Source: Ciona savignyi (lineage: Eukaryota > Chordata > Ascidiacea > Phlebobranchia > Cionidae). From it: a DNA stretch of 64,000 nucleotides. The notes beneath the pieces were generated by a model. It saw nothing but the letters and a program-made list of their open reading frames with translations, was not told the origin of the DNA and did no database searches. Where the stretch lies: positions 62,001 to 126,000 of the forward strand of contig CH003098.1 of NCBI GenBank assembly GCA_000149265.1, read 5' to 3'. The translations under genes were made by a program, and so were the position numbers. The stretch's first letter is position 1. Every line of letters begins with the position of its first letter. Positions 1 through 13,400 of the stretch are shown here, piece by piece.

Positions 1-192
1 AGCACAATGGCACAGACATTAATTAAACTATGTTAAAGTTAAAAGTGGGTACTACTGTGGTAACTTATTATGTTAAAGTTGTAAGGTGGTAACCATTAAG
101 CAGTTTGTGGCGATATTTATGTACAACAACATCATTCCTAACCCAGGAGATAAAATTGTATAAAAATATATTAATTTTTTAATAAATTTCAG

Positions 193-3100
193 CGGACCAC
201 ACCTGTGAATCCCATCGACATAGATGTCCCAATGGTCGATGCATTCCCATTTCGTTTGTTTGTGATTTTGATGATGATTGTGGAGATGGATCTGATGAAC
301 AAGGCTGTCGTAAGTGAACCCATATTGTTTAAATCATTTTTAATGTCTGTCCAAAACTTGTATTATGAAGACACAAAACTGCAGTCATAATATATTTACT
401 TAACACACAAACCATAATACTTTGGTCTCCAATTGCAATGGAAATGTTAATATATAATTATTCTCATCATAACAACGTTTGACTGACTGTCTGTTGCATC
501 GGTGGTGTGCTGGTCCACTTTCTGAAATGATAAAGGTTGAAAACAAACTACTTAAATTGGTTGTGTCCATTGGTAAGTGCTTAAACCTAGTGTATTAATT
601 AGTTAAACAAAATCTATATCAATGGCTTTATCATGAACAGCACACTGCAGTTGCTCTGGTAACCTGATTGTGGGTTATCAGAAAACTACTTGTATTATAT
701 ACCAATAATAACTTTCCCTGGCCTACCCACACAATAAAAATGAGTTTTCTACACCTAACTAACACCTTTGTATATTAGAATATATTTGATTATTCTTTTA
801 TATAATTTTAGTTTAAAGTTTTCCATATACAGCTACACCTACATGCGCAAGTGATGAGTTCGAATGCTTGTACGGGCGTTGCTTGTCCATTAGCCAAGTT
901 TGCAACGGCTACGATAATTGCAGGGATGGAGTGGTGTCTGATGAGAAGGATTGTAACCACACAACCTGCAGACCTGGCTATGTGAGTACATGATCTCAAC
1001 AAAAGTACAACTTTTTTGTGCGGTTTTAGGAATTTAAGGTTCGATCAACTTTTTATCACTTGAATGCTTCATATTTAAGGTGCAACCATAGATTGATTTT
1101 ATAATGTGCTTTGGAAATGTTACCATGTGCTTTGAAACATTTTTCACAGGAATTTTGTAAAACCGTTTGCATATTCGCAGCACAAATGCACCAACACAAA
1201 TGTGTGCATCTATGGAGGCTGGTTATGTGATGGAGATAATGATTGTGGAGATAATAGTGATGAAGCCCCTGTATTTTGTGGTAGGTATTCTTTTTTATGC
1301 TGTATTAAAATAAAGTTATAATCGTATATTTAAAAATCTTTGCATTGATACTGCCATTCTGACAACCACAAATTTCTACCGCAATATTGAATAAAAGCTA
1401 AAATTGGCTGTAACAAACCAGACAATGCGTGAATTGATTGAGCTGTTAAAAGAAAGTGAATTTCCACTACCATCACAGCCGGGAAGACTTGCCGAAGTGG
1501 TCAGTTCCAGTGTGACAATGTGTACCAGTGCATACCATTGACGTGGTACTGCGATGATTACAACGACTGCGATGATGGTTCAGATGAACCAACCCAATGC
1601 ACCCATCCCGACCGAACCTGTCCACAAGGCGCGTTCACATGTGACAATGGAAGGTGTATAAACATTGACTGGGTAGGTTTTAAATTTCACCTTACTTTTG
1701 TTGCACCATTATGACATTGTACATCAAAATTAAAACACGACTGATCATGTGGTTTGGGTCATAATAAAGAGGTCACCCACTAGATTGCACTGGGTTCAAT
1801 CTTTATTCTGGCTCCTTTTGGGTGGTTGTTTCCTTTGACTTTTCTTTTTTCCCTTGAATAAACTTTAAATGCTGCCCAGTGCAATAAATTTAAAAGATTA
1901 AATAAATCAAAAAAAACGTTATATATCTAACATGTCAACGTCACTGTGAGCAAAAGATAACCTGACAATTATAATCAGGATGCCTATTTTTCTACACGCA
2001 GGGAGTTTCCTATATACATGTCATACATCCTACCCGACTGTGGCATTAAGTGTTTTAATGATGGACAAGTTCACTAAATCCATTGCTCATCTTCTTTTCA
2101 GTTATAAATTACGACTGGAATTTTTTATAAGAAAAAAGCAATGCCTAAGCTAGGTATCTAATCCTGGTGGTTGCCTCAGTGGTGGCATCGGACAAAACAA
2201 GGGGCTATATAGTCAATTCAGTTTTTTATAAAATACATTGTTTTTCGTTGTTTCACTGAGAAGTGTATGAATGTCCATTGTGGCAAGTTGTAGTTTTTAA
2301 GAAGGCAACATTCTATGTGGCGGTTTGCTAGGCATAAGCCGTCTTATCTAAAATAGAGAAGTGATTTTAGCGGTGCCCTCTCCAGGTATGTAATGGAGTG
2401 AATGATTGCAACGACAACTCTGATGAAGATGAACGACAAGACTGTGGAAGTCGAACCTGCCAGTCAACGGAGTTTACCTGCGAAGGGAATCCACCTGGCC
2501 ACAGCAGGTACTTTATAACATGATCAGCAGTTCAAACATCATCTCTATTCACATAAAGCCCACATAAGTACAGAAACCCGTTTGTCAGCCAAGCAGGTAC
2601 CAGTTTTGAAACATGATCACTAACCAATCAATTGTCCCTAATACTGGCTTTGATCCACCATTTACAACAGTAGTCATGACATTTATTAATTCTCCGGTAT
2701 CTACTGATTTATAGCTTTACCTATTGCAATGTCTCATTAGCAAGTAAACAATATATTTAGTAATTGATATCAACAGATGTATATCACGGTTATTTGTGTG
2801 CGATGGTGATATAGACTGTGAGGACGGCGCTGACGAACTGCAGCCCGAATGCCCGCCTACGATATGTAATGAAAATCAATTCAACTGCACCAATGGTTTA
2901 TGCATTCCAAAATATTACGTGTAAGTGCGTTTGAAAAGTTTTTTTCTGTTTTATTACCTAAAACTAGGTGAGGTATTGTATTGTACACAAAAGTTTTGAG
3001 TTTAATACTGTTGGTATTGCTACAAGCTGTGTCCCCCTGATCAAGCTAGATCATTTTTTCTTGATTTTCTTAATTACCAGTATGTAATGTAAGTATGTGG

Positions 3101-4437
3101 GGTTACATTAGGGTTAAACACTATTATGTAATAGTGTGTACTGTGTAATAGTTTGTCCTGTGTTAAAATAATATCCCAGATCCCAGATATTATTTTTACA
3201 CAGATATTATTTTTGGGTATTATTACCCTTTTTAATACTTTAAGTAATTTTTTCATTTAAACTAATATCTGGATATAAATTACATTTTCTTGATAAGTTC
3301 TCCCAAAACCAATGTCTAACATGACACAAGGCAATAGTGTCCTGAATAATTACCCAGCTAATTTTTATTTAGTTGTAACACTGCAATATTTCATTCGTTT
3401 ACCTATCTGACGTTTTTATCATACCGTGACCATTACCTCTTATTACAAATGGACTAAAGAGATATCCTAACCTTTAAAAAAAAGCATGAAAAATCCATTA
3501 AACAAGAAATCGAACAAAAATAAATTTTCTACCAAATTTTGATGCAGATGTGATCACGACAACGATTGTGGTGATTACAGCGATGAATATGGTGACTGTG
3601 TCTACCAGACGTGCAGCAGTTACCAGTTCACCTGTGAGAACGGGAAGTGCATTCCCAAGAGCTGGACATGCGATGGCAGAAATGACTGCACTGACAATAG
3701 CGATGAAGTATCCTGCCGTAAGTTGTTTTTTACTTTTAGGATAAAATAGCATGATTATGTTAAGGGACATCATACACACAAGCTGTTAACAGATGTAAGA
3801 GGTGAACAAATAGGCTATCAGCAGATTACCTTGTCACTACCATTGGGTATGGGAGCTATTGCAGTGTAATCATTAAAACGTACCTTTAATTTGTTAGAAT
3901 CCATCAATTAATTAGGTTTATGCAAAGTCCGTAAAGTGCCTTGCCTAAGAAAAAAAGTGACTACCAATCGACCAGTTTCATACCTAGAACTCAGGCAGTT
4001 AAGGTGTAACATGTCAGATCATCAGCTTAAAATATTCGTAAAACACTTTTTAGCCACATGTACCCTTGCTAACACCACCTAACAGATAGTGCTTGATCCT
4101 AAATAAAACTTTTATATAAAATACAAGGACTTGTTACAACAAAGCTGGAATATTGGCATTCTGACTAACTCCATACAGCCCCCCCTTTTTTATTTTTTTC
4201 AATGCAATTTGTTTTTATTTTCAGCTACTGGACCACCTACATGCGGCCCTGATATGTTCATGTGCAAGAACGGACAATGCATAGACATGGGGGTGGTGTG
4301 TGATCGGAACCCAGACTGCAGCGACCGCAGTGACGAAGAGAGGTGTGGGTTAAACGAATGCGCCACTATTGCTTCAAACCAGTGCGCTCAACTGTGCGTG
4401 GATACCCTTACCAGCTACTACTGTGACTGTAATCCAG
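193..4437 (+). other. LRP2: LRP2-like: LDL-A repeat cluster (9 repeats) and first EGF
   Basis: Exons: 193-309, 833-981, 1181-1280, 1479-1672, 2386-2507, 2777-2920, 3548-3717, 4225-4437. All have AG/GT borders and codon phases that join. They give nine LDL-A modules, each with six cysteines and the acidic calcium-binding D-x-x-D-x-SDE motif (for example [24 protein letters not shown]). Several repeats are split between exons. Megalin's corresponding cluster usually has ten repeats, so one more is probably just left of the window. The last exon also encodes an EGF module ([15 protein letters not shown]). Introns of 300-750 bases (310-832, 1673-2385, 2921-3547, 3718-4224) hold no further coding signal; 3810-3980 and about 600-680 contain decayed SINE-like sequence. 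Confidence 0.88.
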
Positions 4438-7400
4438 GTAGGAGACTTCACTCTTTTTGTATTTTAGAATATTTACACAGGAGTATTTTTTTCTGGTTTT
4501 ATGACAGTGATATTTATACAGGGTGCCAGATCTATAATGTGATCTATATTGTATGTTGGCAGGCTTTAGGCTACTGGCAGATGGCAAAGCATGTGAAGAT
4601 ATAAACGAATGCATTGAGACCCCGTGGGTATGCTCCCAACTGTGCGACAACATAGAGGGATCATATTATTGCAAGTGTGGCAGCGGATACCTTCGTGAAC
4701 CCGATGGTGTTACATGCAGGCAAAACTCGGGAATCGAACCATACATTCTTTTCAGTAACAGGTGAAGAAATTACTACATTTTTATGACCTTTTTTAATTT
4801 GGGTAAATTGTAGGTAAAATGCTCTTTTGTAACTGGCCAAGAAAGGTCTGTTTTTATACTGTTGTAGCAGTAACTTCAGTCGTGTATGATATTACATGAA
4901 TACAGCTGTGTTTCACTTGGTGACCTGTTATTTTTGCTGTGTTTTACTTGAACTATTATTTACCATAAAGCACTGTCCACTAATTATAAACTGCAAAGTG
5001 TTAAGATGTGATGGTAGGGTTTCATTAGACAATATAGTCATTAGACAATGAACCCAGAATATTCTGGTTTAATCGCTATCTTTGTATAACTGGACATACT
5101 TCACTTTTAATTCTTTACTCTATGTGTATGGTTTTTATAATAAAAACAAAATAAATAATGAAATTTTACCTCTCACCATAGGTATTACATTCGAAAAATC
5201 GCGGTTGATGGGAGTGATTACGAACTTGTCACACAAGGGCTTGGATACAGTGGTGGCCCTGGACTATGATTACCAGTAAGTTTTTTCTATAGATTGTGAA
5301 TATTTTGAGTTTTATGCAATCATTTTAATTTACCCCCATATGGAATTCATATATTGGAAGGATATTTGAACTTCCCTTTCCTATAAGTCATACTTAGAGT
5401 TCTGTTTTTAAAAGTATGGAGGTAATGGCACATTTTTCTTAAACAATTAGGTTTTATTCAATCATCTTGTACTACTTTAAAAGGAACTAACACGTCAACC
5501 CACAGAGGTCAGCGAATGTACTGGACCGATGTAACAGCAAAACAAATCGGAAGTATGAAATTCGACGGAACTGACAAAAAGACTTTATTTCACCGAGAAG
5601 TGCCAGATGGGGAAGGACTTGCTGTGGAATGGGTTACTGGGAAACTGTACTGGGTAATTTTTTGTTCTAATTGTTGCTCTCTGTCCAGAGGGATTTTAAG
5701 TAGAGTTTGCTGTTTTAAGGGAAAACAGTATTAATCAAATCAAAGAAACAGGAAGAGAGGTAAAAGTTATAGTGGTTCAAATATGTCCATGTAAAATAAA
5801 ACAAATCCTTAACAAATTACTAAACAAACAAAAAAACTATTTTTTTATAGCGGTTTTTATATATTTAAAAAGCATCCTCTATAATAACTTCATAATCTTG
5901 ACAACATACATGTATCGTAAAATATTGCATATCAGAGAATCTTTTTTAAATATTTTTTTAATCTAGTTTTTTTAATGACCACCATTTTTATTTACATTTT
6001 AATTCAATGGTATTATTGGTGTATTTCATCATTGTATCAAAAATAAAACCATTTATAGTGTTATATAGCAATTGCATTTGTTTCTACATGGCGATACACC
6101 AAAACCAAATAACAAACCAAAAAACCATTATTAGTTGGACGCAACATTACGGGCACTACATGTATCCGAGCTCAATGGTACCAGCAAACTCACATTGATG
6201 AAAGGCTGCATTGATGTCAACAGAACGTATTGTTTCCATTCACCTCGAGCCTTGGCTCTGCACCCCAAGCGAAGGTTGTTTAATTTGCTGTTTGCTTTCT
6301 TGTTATAATTAGAAAACAATAATTTTTATATATTAATAAAAATGCGACTAAATTAGTTAAAACATGTCATTATAAAATTACATGACAAAGTATTGATCAA
6401 AACAATTAGCGGCCGTTAAAGATAATGGTTTAATCTTAGTAATAATTTCGACAATTTTTTTGGTTTTATATTCATGTGGTTATATTATATCTGTATGAGA
6501 CAGAAATGTTACAAAGAATTGATTTCTAACATGTTAAATAATTTTTTATTAATTGATTCACCAAAAACATTGGCTGATTTCAATTTTTTAGATTTTCGAT
6601 TGGTGTTTTAACATGTTACTGTTAGTTAAGCACCGATGGTCTAGCGGTTAAGTGCGGCTCGATGGTCTAGCGGTTAAGTGCGTCGCCTTTCAATCGAAAG
6701 GTTGCAGGTGCGAAACTGGTCGCTAGCTAGTCGGTTGTGTCCTTGGGCAAGGCACTTTACGGACATTGCCTGAATCCAGCGGATTAATGGGTTCTACCAA
6801 ATTGAAGAAACATGTCTATCACATACAACACACTGCAATAGCTCCGGTAACCCGACGATGGGCGCGAGGTGATCTGACGATTGCCCGTGTGATAACCCCT
6901 GGGGTTTTCCCATTCACGGGGATAAACATGAATATCCTAATCCTATCCTAATATCCTAAGCAGCAGTATGCAACTGGATAGGTTCTGGTTAAATCTCCTC
7001 TTATAAACTCTGTAAGATCAGGGTAGGTGTATGGGATTAAACCTGGTAAGGTTAAAAAAACATAAGTAAATTTAGTTTTTCCTCCTTTTCAAGTTGACTT
7101 TCCTTGCGATACCTCAATTCAGTCATATTAGATGGTTTGTTCTCACTTATAATATTATTTAGCATTACAAAACTTTGTAACTTCAATATTCTAAAATAGT
7201 TAATTATAAAGTCTTATATTCTTAAATTCTAGTAGCTTATTTTGTAGTTCTGCTATTACTACCATTCTTTGGTATAGGGTAAAACACATTCTATGTTGTA
7301 AGTTTAAAATTACGAATACTGTAAAAACAGTTATAAAATTAAATGAAAGAAAATTCGAAATTAAAACAGCTCCATTTTTGCAGTTTGCTATTCTGGACTG

Positions 7401-10400
7401 ATTTGGGTTTGAAGCCCTACATTGCAAAAGCATATTTAAATGGAGACAACGCACAAACGGTGATAACGACAGTTGTGGGTTGGCCGAGCGCACTTACCAT
7501 TGATTATGTTACTGAAAGAATCTACTGGGGTGATGCGCATCTCAATGCAATACAGTAAGTGCATTTTGTTTATTCATTTTTTATAACTCAATAGGGAGGA
7601 ACCAAAATATCAACTCTCCAGACAGGCTGGGTACCTAGTAAATAGCTTACAGAAGAACTGGATATCCCATAAATAACCTTTTTTTTAATAAGAACTATTA
7701 TGCTCCTATGGTAGAATATGCATGGCAAGCAAATTGGTCAAATTGTATTACTTCAACCCAAACTTTTATGCCTATGTGGATTAAGGTTACACAAACATAC
7801 TGGTATTATAATCACTAATAGATCATCTTGCAAGTATGCCAACAACATCAAACTTGGTTATCATAATATTGCACAAACAAAATATGCTAACAATTATAAA
7901 TATTTATCAATTACAGGTTTTCTGACATGGATGGTAACAACAGACACAGGTTATATTTGAATGGTTTAAACCAACCCATGGCATTTGCTATCACCTTCTT
8001 TGAAAGCTATATCTACTGGACTGATTATTCCACCTACTCCATGTATAAGGTTGTCCACCCCTTGTGTACACTTATGTTTAAAATTGTCTGGTAATGTATT
8101 TAAACCAAATTTGATTTGAATATCAACCGCAGCTATGGAATAAAACAGATTGCATGTATGCTATATAAATTCTACCAGACAGTCACCAGTTTTGCTACTT
8201 AAAAAAGCACTTTTCTAAAATGGCTTGAAACAAACGTTAGCAAACTAAGTAAATCCAGTTTTGTCCAATAATTAAAATATGAAAATGTTTTTTTTAACTA
8301 TACGTACTTAAAAACCATAATGCAAAATACACACTGCAACAATATACCTACCTGACCGCAGATATACTGACCTTAGCCAACCACAATAAAAGAAAAAGAG
8401 CAAAAACAAAAACAAATCCTGTTTTTATATCTTATAGGCTCATGGGTTAGACGGTTCTAACCTCCAGCGATTGGTCAACAGCACACATCGCCAGTATGAT
8501 CTGCATGTTGTGCATCCATATAGACAGGATAACCGATGTATGTATTGCGTTTAATATGTAAATAAGACTACCTGGAGCACCCATATATGAATCAGTGCTA
8601 TTGTCTTAGACATGTTCTGTTGAAATGAGTGCTGTGTAACGCTATTCGATTATTCACTTGGTTATTGTGATAAATTTGATCAAAGTGTAAGTGTTTACAA
8701 GAATGTTACTCATGCCAAAGTATGTTATACAATTGCAGTGACAAACCCATGCGAAATGAACAATGGAGATTGCTCCCATTTATGTCTTATGGCGATGGAT
8801 GGAAACAAAGAATGCAAGTGTCCAGATAACTTTGTTTCTGTGAGTGTTGGAATTACTGGCACTAGGTGAGTGTAATTAATTGTTTATCATAATTTTCCCT
8901 AGTTGGGCATAATAATCTGTACTTTTGGGAGTTTTTTTTATATTTTTAAACATGTTTTGTTAAATTAACATGCACTGATAATTCACCTAGGATTTCTTAA
9001 TCAATAATGTACTTTAAGCAAGAAAGGTTGTAATTATACAGATAGAGGCGAAATGCATTATTATACACAATATTTTTCTCTTGTTATTAAAACAATATTT
9101 AGTGTTGTATGTGGGTTCGGGAGGGTTTATAAACTTCAGCTCAGAATTTCTAAAGAGATAATTACAATAGATGTAAAAAAAACTTTTTTTAGTTTTAATG
9201 ATATTGTAGAGTGTAGAAGTAGACCAAACATTATATTTGCGGTGTCCAAAAAGGGTTTATAACACTTGCTTTATATTGTACTATACCTTAAGAAGATTCA
9301 GTATCTAATGAATGTAGTCACTTAATAACCATCTCTCCAGTGGTTTTGGCAGCTTCGGCAAATGCTCTGGCTTCATCATTGATTGACAGAAATTCTTTAA
9401 ACACACAATGTTCCATACTCAGATGCTTCCCTGCATGCACATCTGCGCAATACAGATGTGATTCCACGGAGAAATGCATTCCAATATACTGGAAATGTGA
9501 TGGTGTGGAGGATTGCCCAGATGGTAGCGATGAACCAGACACCTGCCGTAAGTTTCCCTTTTATATATTAGAATTGTTGTTTTCTAATGTATACTTATAC
9601 ACAGTTACAATGCATTTTTAAATTCTCATAAACAAGATATGTGATGCATTTGTATGGGTACAAGACTCAACAATGTTATACTACCAGGTTCTAAGTCCAT
9701 GCCTTGTTTCCCTGGGCAAAACACTTCCTGACTGTGATAACATTGTATTCTGATAGATAGACTATCCAACATTGTTTTTAGCCAATGTTGCTAAAACCCA
9801 GTGGTATTTCGGGTTGCACAAAACTCTACAACATTCTCCATCGTATTCATGATTCAACACATTGCAATTGCCGGTAATGGACAAAAGATAATCCACCAAA
9901 TTTTAACACCCATGAATTTTTTTTCCACCAGGGAGATTTCAAATATTCCATTCTATCCTAGAAATGAACTCTACCTTTCTTGATAATAATACATAAACAT
10001 AACTCTTATGTTTTAAATCATTAAAAATCATGCTTTTATCTTTTTTTAAATCGTTGTGCAACTTCTCCACAATTATGAGCCGCACAAATAATCTTAACCT
10101 GTAACTTCTGCAGCGCCTAGATCCTGTCCCATAGGCTACTTCCAGTGTGTAGACTATGGTTGTGTGAAGCCTGAGTACATGTGCGATGGTGACAACGACT
10201 GTGATGATGGAAGCGACGAAGTTAACTGTGGTAGGTTGGATTGATGATTTCGTGTGCTAAACATAAATTTAAATCCGCATGTGAGTATTTTGCAACTGCA
10301 TGGTGAGGTGGTTAGGGTTTATAACCAGACAGCCACCAGATTTTACCCATGTGATTTACAGTGAGACTGTTATTCTGGGATTGTCTCTTAATTGGAGTCT

Positions 10401-13400
10401 CATCCATATGCTGGATTTGTATTAATCATTAAAAACTACAGTTCTATCAAATAGTCCCTGGAGCCTTTAGATTATCTTTGTCAAAACGCCCTTTTAAACA
10501 TGTCACAATTTTTAATATTGGCTAAAATATCCATCTCATCATTTCCACCCTCTTCGTAAAGTGATTTTCCATGGCCTTCCATTCCACAAAGTAACTTACC
10601 ACTTCCATGGGTGAGCTAAAAACCATACATTGCACCAGATGACTACCCGTGCCTGGACACCCAGTTCAAATGCGGCAATGGTAAATGCTTGAGCAACTCA
10701 AGGGTGTGCAATGGATTTGATGAATGTGGAGATAACAGTGATGAAGATGCAGATATGTGCGCGTAAGTTGATGAGATGACCTGTACTATTTAATTATTTT
10801 GTTTACTAATTTAAAACTGTGTCTCTGGATGAAAACCTTCTCCAGTGGAATTAAATGTTTTAAAATTTGAATAAAACACAAAACTTATTCGTTTAAAACT
10901 ATTCGTTTCATGTATCTACTTAGCAAACAGTACTAAAATCTTTTAAATCTAATTACTTGAAAAATATAGTTACAACCTTTTTCTTCCATCGTGGGTTGTC
11001 TTTACTGTGTGTTTTTGGGCAATTTCCATCAATTTATTAATGTAATAAAATATAAGCTTCTCACCACTAAGCACACAAACAACTCAACAGCCAACACACC
11101 TGCCCGGTGGGTCACTTCCAATGCGACAATGGGCGCTGCATACCCAGCAACTGGTGGTGCGATGTCGATAATGATTGTGGAGATGGCTCAGATGAACCAG
11201 TAGCAGTGTGTGGTAAGTTTCTTGCATATCTTGTTTTATAGCTTGCGATGAATTTATAGTTATAAAATGAAAATTGTAATTTTAAATTTTATCCGGTTTA
11301 GTTAACAGAACTTTATGGTGTCTTATATACAGTAGAAATGTTACTTAACACTTGTTTGATATATTATATAAATAGCAAGCCAATTATGGTGTACATCATG
11401 CCATTGAATAGTTGCATTTATGAACTTCAAAACAAAGGAAATAGAATCTATACATTAAAAATTATGGGTCCCTACAATTCTTTTTATTCATCTGTAATTC
11501 TCCAGCAAGCGACCAACATGTATGCAGACCTGAGCTCGACTTTGCCTGCAAAACCAATTACAGGTAAGCCTATTGAAAACACACACACACACAAGTGAAC
11601 AGCAATCATTTTGTAAATAAGTGTACTATCCTCACAACTCGACTATGGGCCGTCTAATAATTTGACAATAACCTGTTTTATAATGCATTGTATTGTCCTC
11701 TAAAGGAAAATACCAAAATACTCTACTTGAACTCAGTATGCTGAACAGTGTTGTTGTGACCAATAGCTCTTTTATTAAGTACTCATTTTCGGCTTTAACT
11801 CTTTCACTACCGGCTAAATGCATTAATTTAAACATGCTGTACCGCAGTGTTTTTTTTCCTTTTTTAGTCATTTTCAAATTAGCACAGTTTTTTAAAAGTT
11901 TATGCTATGATATAATATTTAGTATGTTTAGAATGATATTTTACCCCTCTTTTAAACAAGCCGCATACCTAGAATCTACTTCCAATAAAGAATATATTAT
12001 GTAAATTTTAGTGAACATCACTTTATATGTAAAGAAAATTTTGCTCGACTTTGACAAATTTGAGGGGCACTGACAAACGAAATACTCACTAATTATTGGT
12101 ATGCCCAAATGCTATGAAAATTGGAATGTAGATTGTATAATAGTTTTTGTACTCAGGAAAATTTGAACTGTATTTTTATCTTCAGTAGTTTTTCTACTAT
12201 TCCTAATTAAAATTTCTCCTTATTATAACTATATTTTGAAAAATTGAACCAAAACGCATTGAAGTTTTTAGAGTTTTGGAGAACTAAGACAGTGAAAAAT
12301 CTAAAAAAGAACAGTAAAGAAAGTGTAAAAAGGGCATACAAAAGCAAACAAACACGAATACTATTTTCAATATTCTCGAATTGTATGATATTCTTCAAAG
12401 TATGGCACATCGAACTAGCTGGTCTTGCCGCCTTTTTCTTTATCGTGCGCTCAGCAGGCCCAGCTGGATTCATACTTTGGTGAACACGAGGCAAACCGCC
12501 TGCTGCTAAAAACGACACCAACGCTCTCCTTTTTATCTCAACGGCACGAAATTCACAGAGAATGTAGAGAAAGACTTGCTTGACAAAACGAGCTTCTTCG
12601 AAAGTTAACACGACTTCTATTCGCTGAGTTAGTCACGTGTAAATTCGATAGAGATAAGAGGCGAAACCTCTAAAAATATTACTCCTCGCATTTTCAATAT
12701 TTCTCCACGAAAAAAAAGGCTATTACTCCTCGCATTTTCAATATTTCTCCACGAAAAAAAAAGGCTATTACTCCTCGCATTTTCAATATTTCTCCACGAA
12801 AATTACAGAGAAAAAATTAGAGGATTTCCTTGATCGAATGAGCCATAGCTGAGGTCTCTACCATTACGCATTGCAGAGAAATCGTTCTTTAGATTTGCAC
12901 CTGTTTTTGTGGAACGCGGGACACCATGTTTTTCCACTAACTCGCGATATATCACGAGTTGGGGCGCAAAGAGTTAATCAGTTAATCAACTATGATCTAA
13001 ATTATATAATCCACTGGTTATTTCACACACAAATAAAATAGTAATGTGCTCAACTCCTATACTAAAAAGGTATAATATATTGGCATGTTTTGGCAAAGTT
13101 TTGTAACACACCTTATCAGCGTGCAGTGATGCGCTGGGAACATCAAATTTATGGTGGATCAAGTAGATTTATGCTGCTAATTCAAACTGCTCTGCTAGTG
13201 GCATAAAAAAATGTAGGCCGCAATGATCGAGTTTGATCCCTTCCCACCCCATACCCCTTCATAAATGTGTGCTCTACTGTTGCTTTAATTGATATACCTT
13301 CTAAATGATGCCTAGTCCAATGAAATCAATTTGATCATGCAAAACTAATATTAATTAATAAACACAATATCTTTGGCTAACCGACTGGGCACTCATAACA

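Noticed and set aside
3498-3779. Minus-strand open frame overlapping an LDL-A exon
   Set aside because: It is the antisense shadow of exon 3548-3717, whose six-cysteine pattern and splice phases are clear on the plus strand.
6640-6730. tRNA genes at the SINE heads
   Set aside because: The box A/B-like sequences cannot form a tRNA cloverleaf as read and are followed by the shared SINE body and pentanucleotide tail.
9340-9547. Longer LDL-A exon using the acceptor at 9340
   Set aside because: The pyrimidine-rich AG at 9340 gives the wrong phase after exon 8739-8865 and an in-frame stop. The AG at 9422 joins in phase and supplies the missing EGF cysteine.
12207-12611. Possible gene inside the plus-strand LRP2 intron
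   Set aside because: It lies wholly inside the TTAA-flanked element and part of it recurs in the second copy; no known protein family was recognised.
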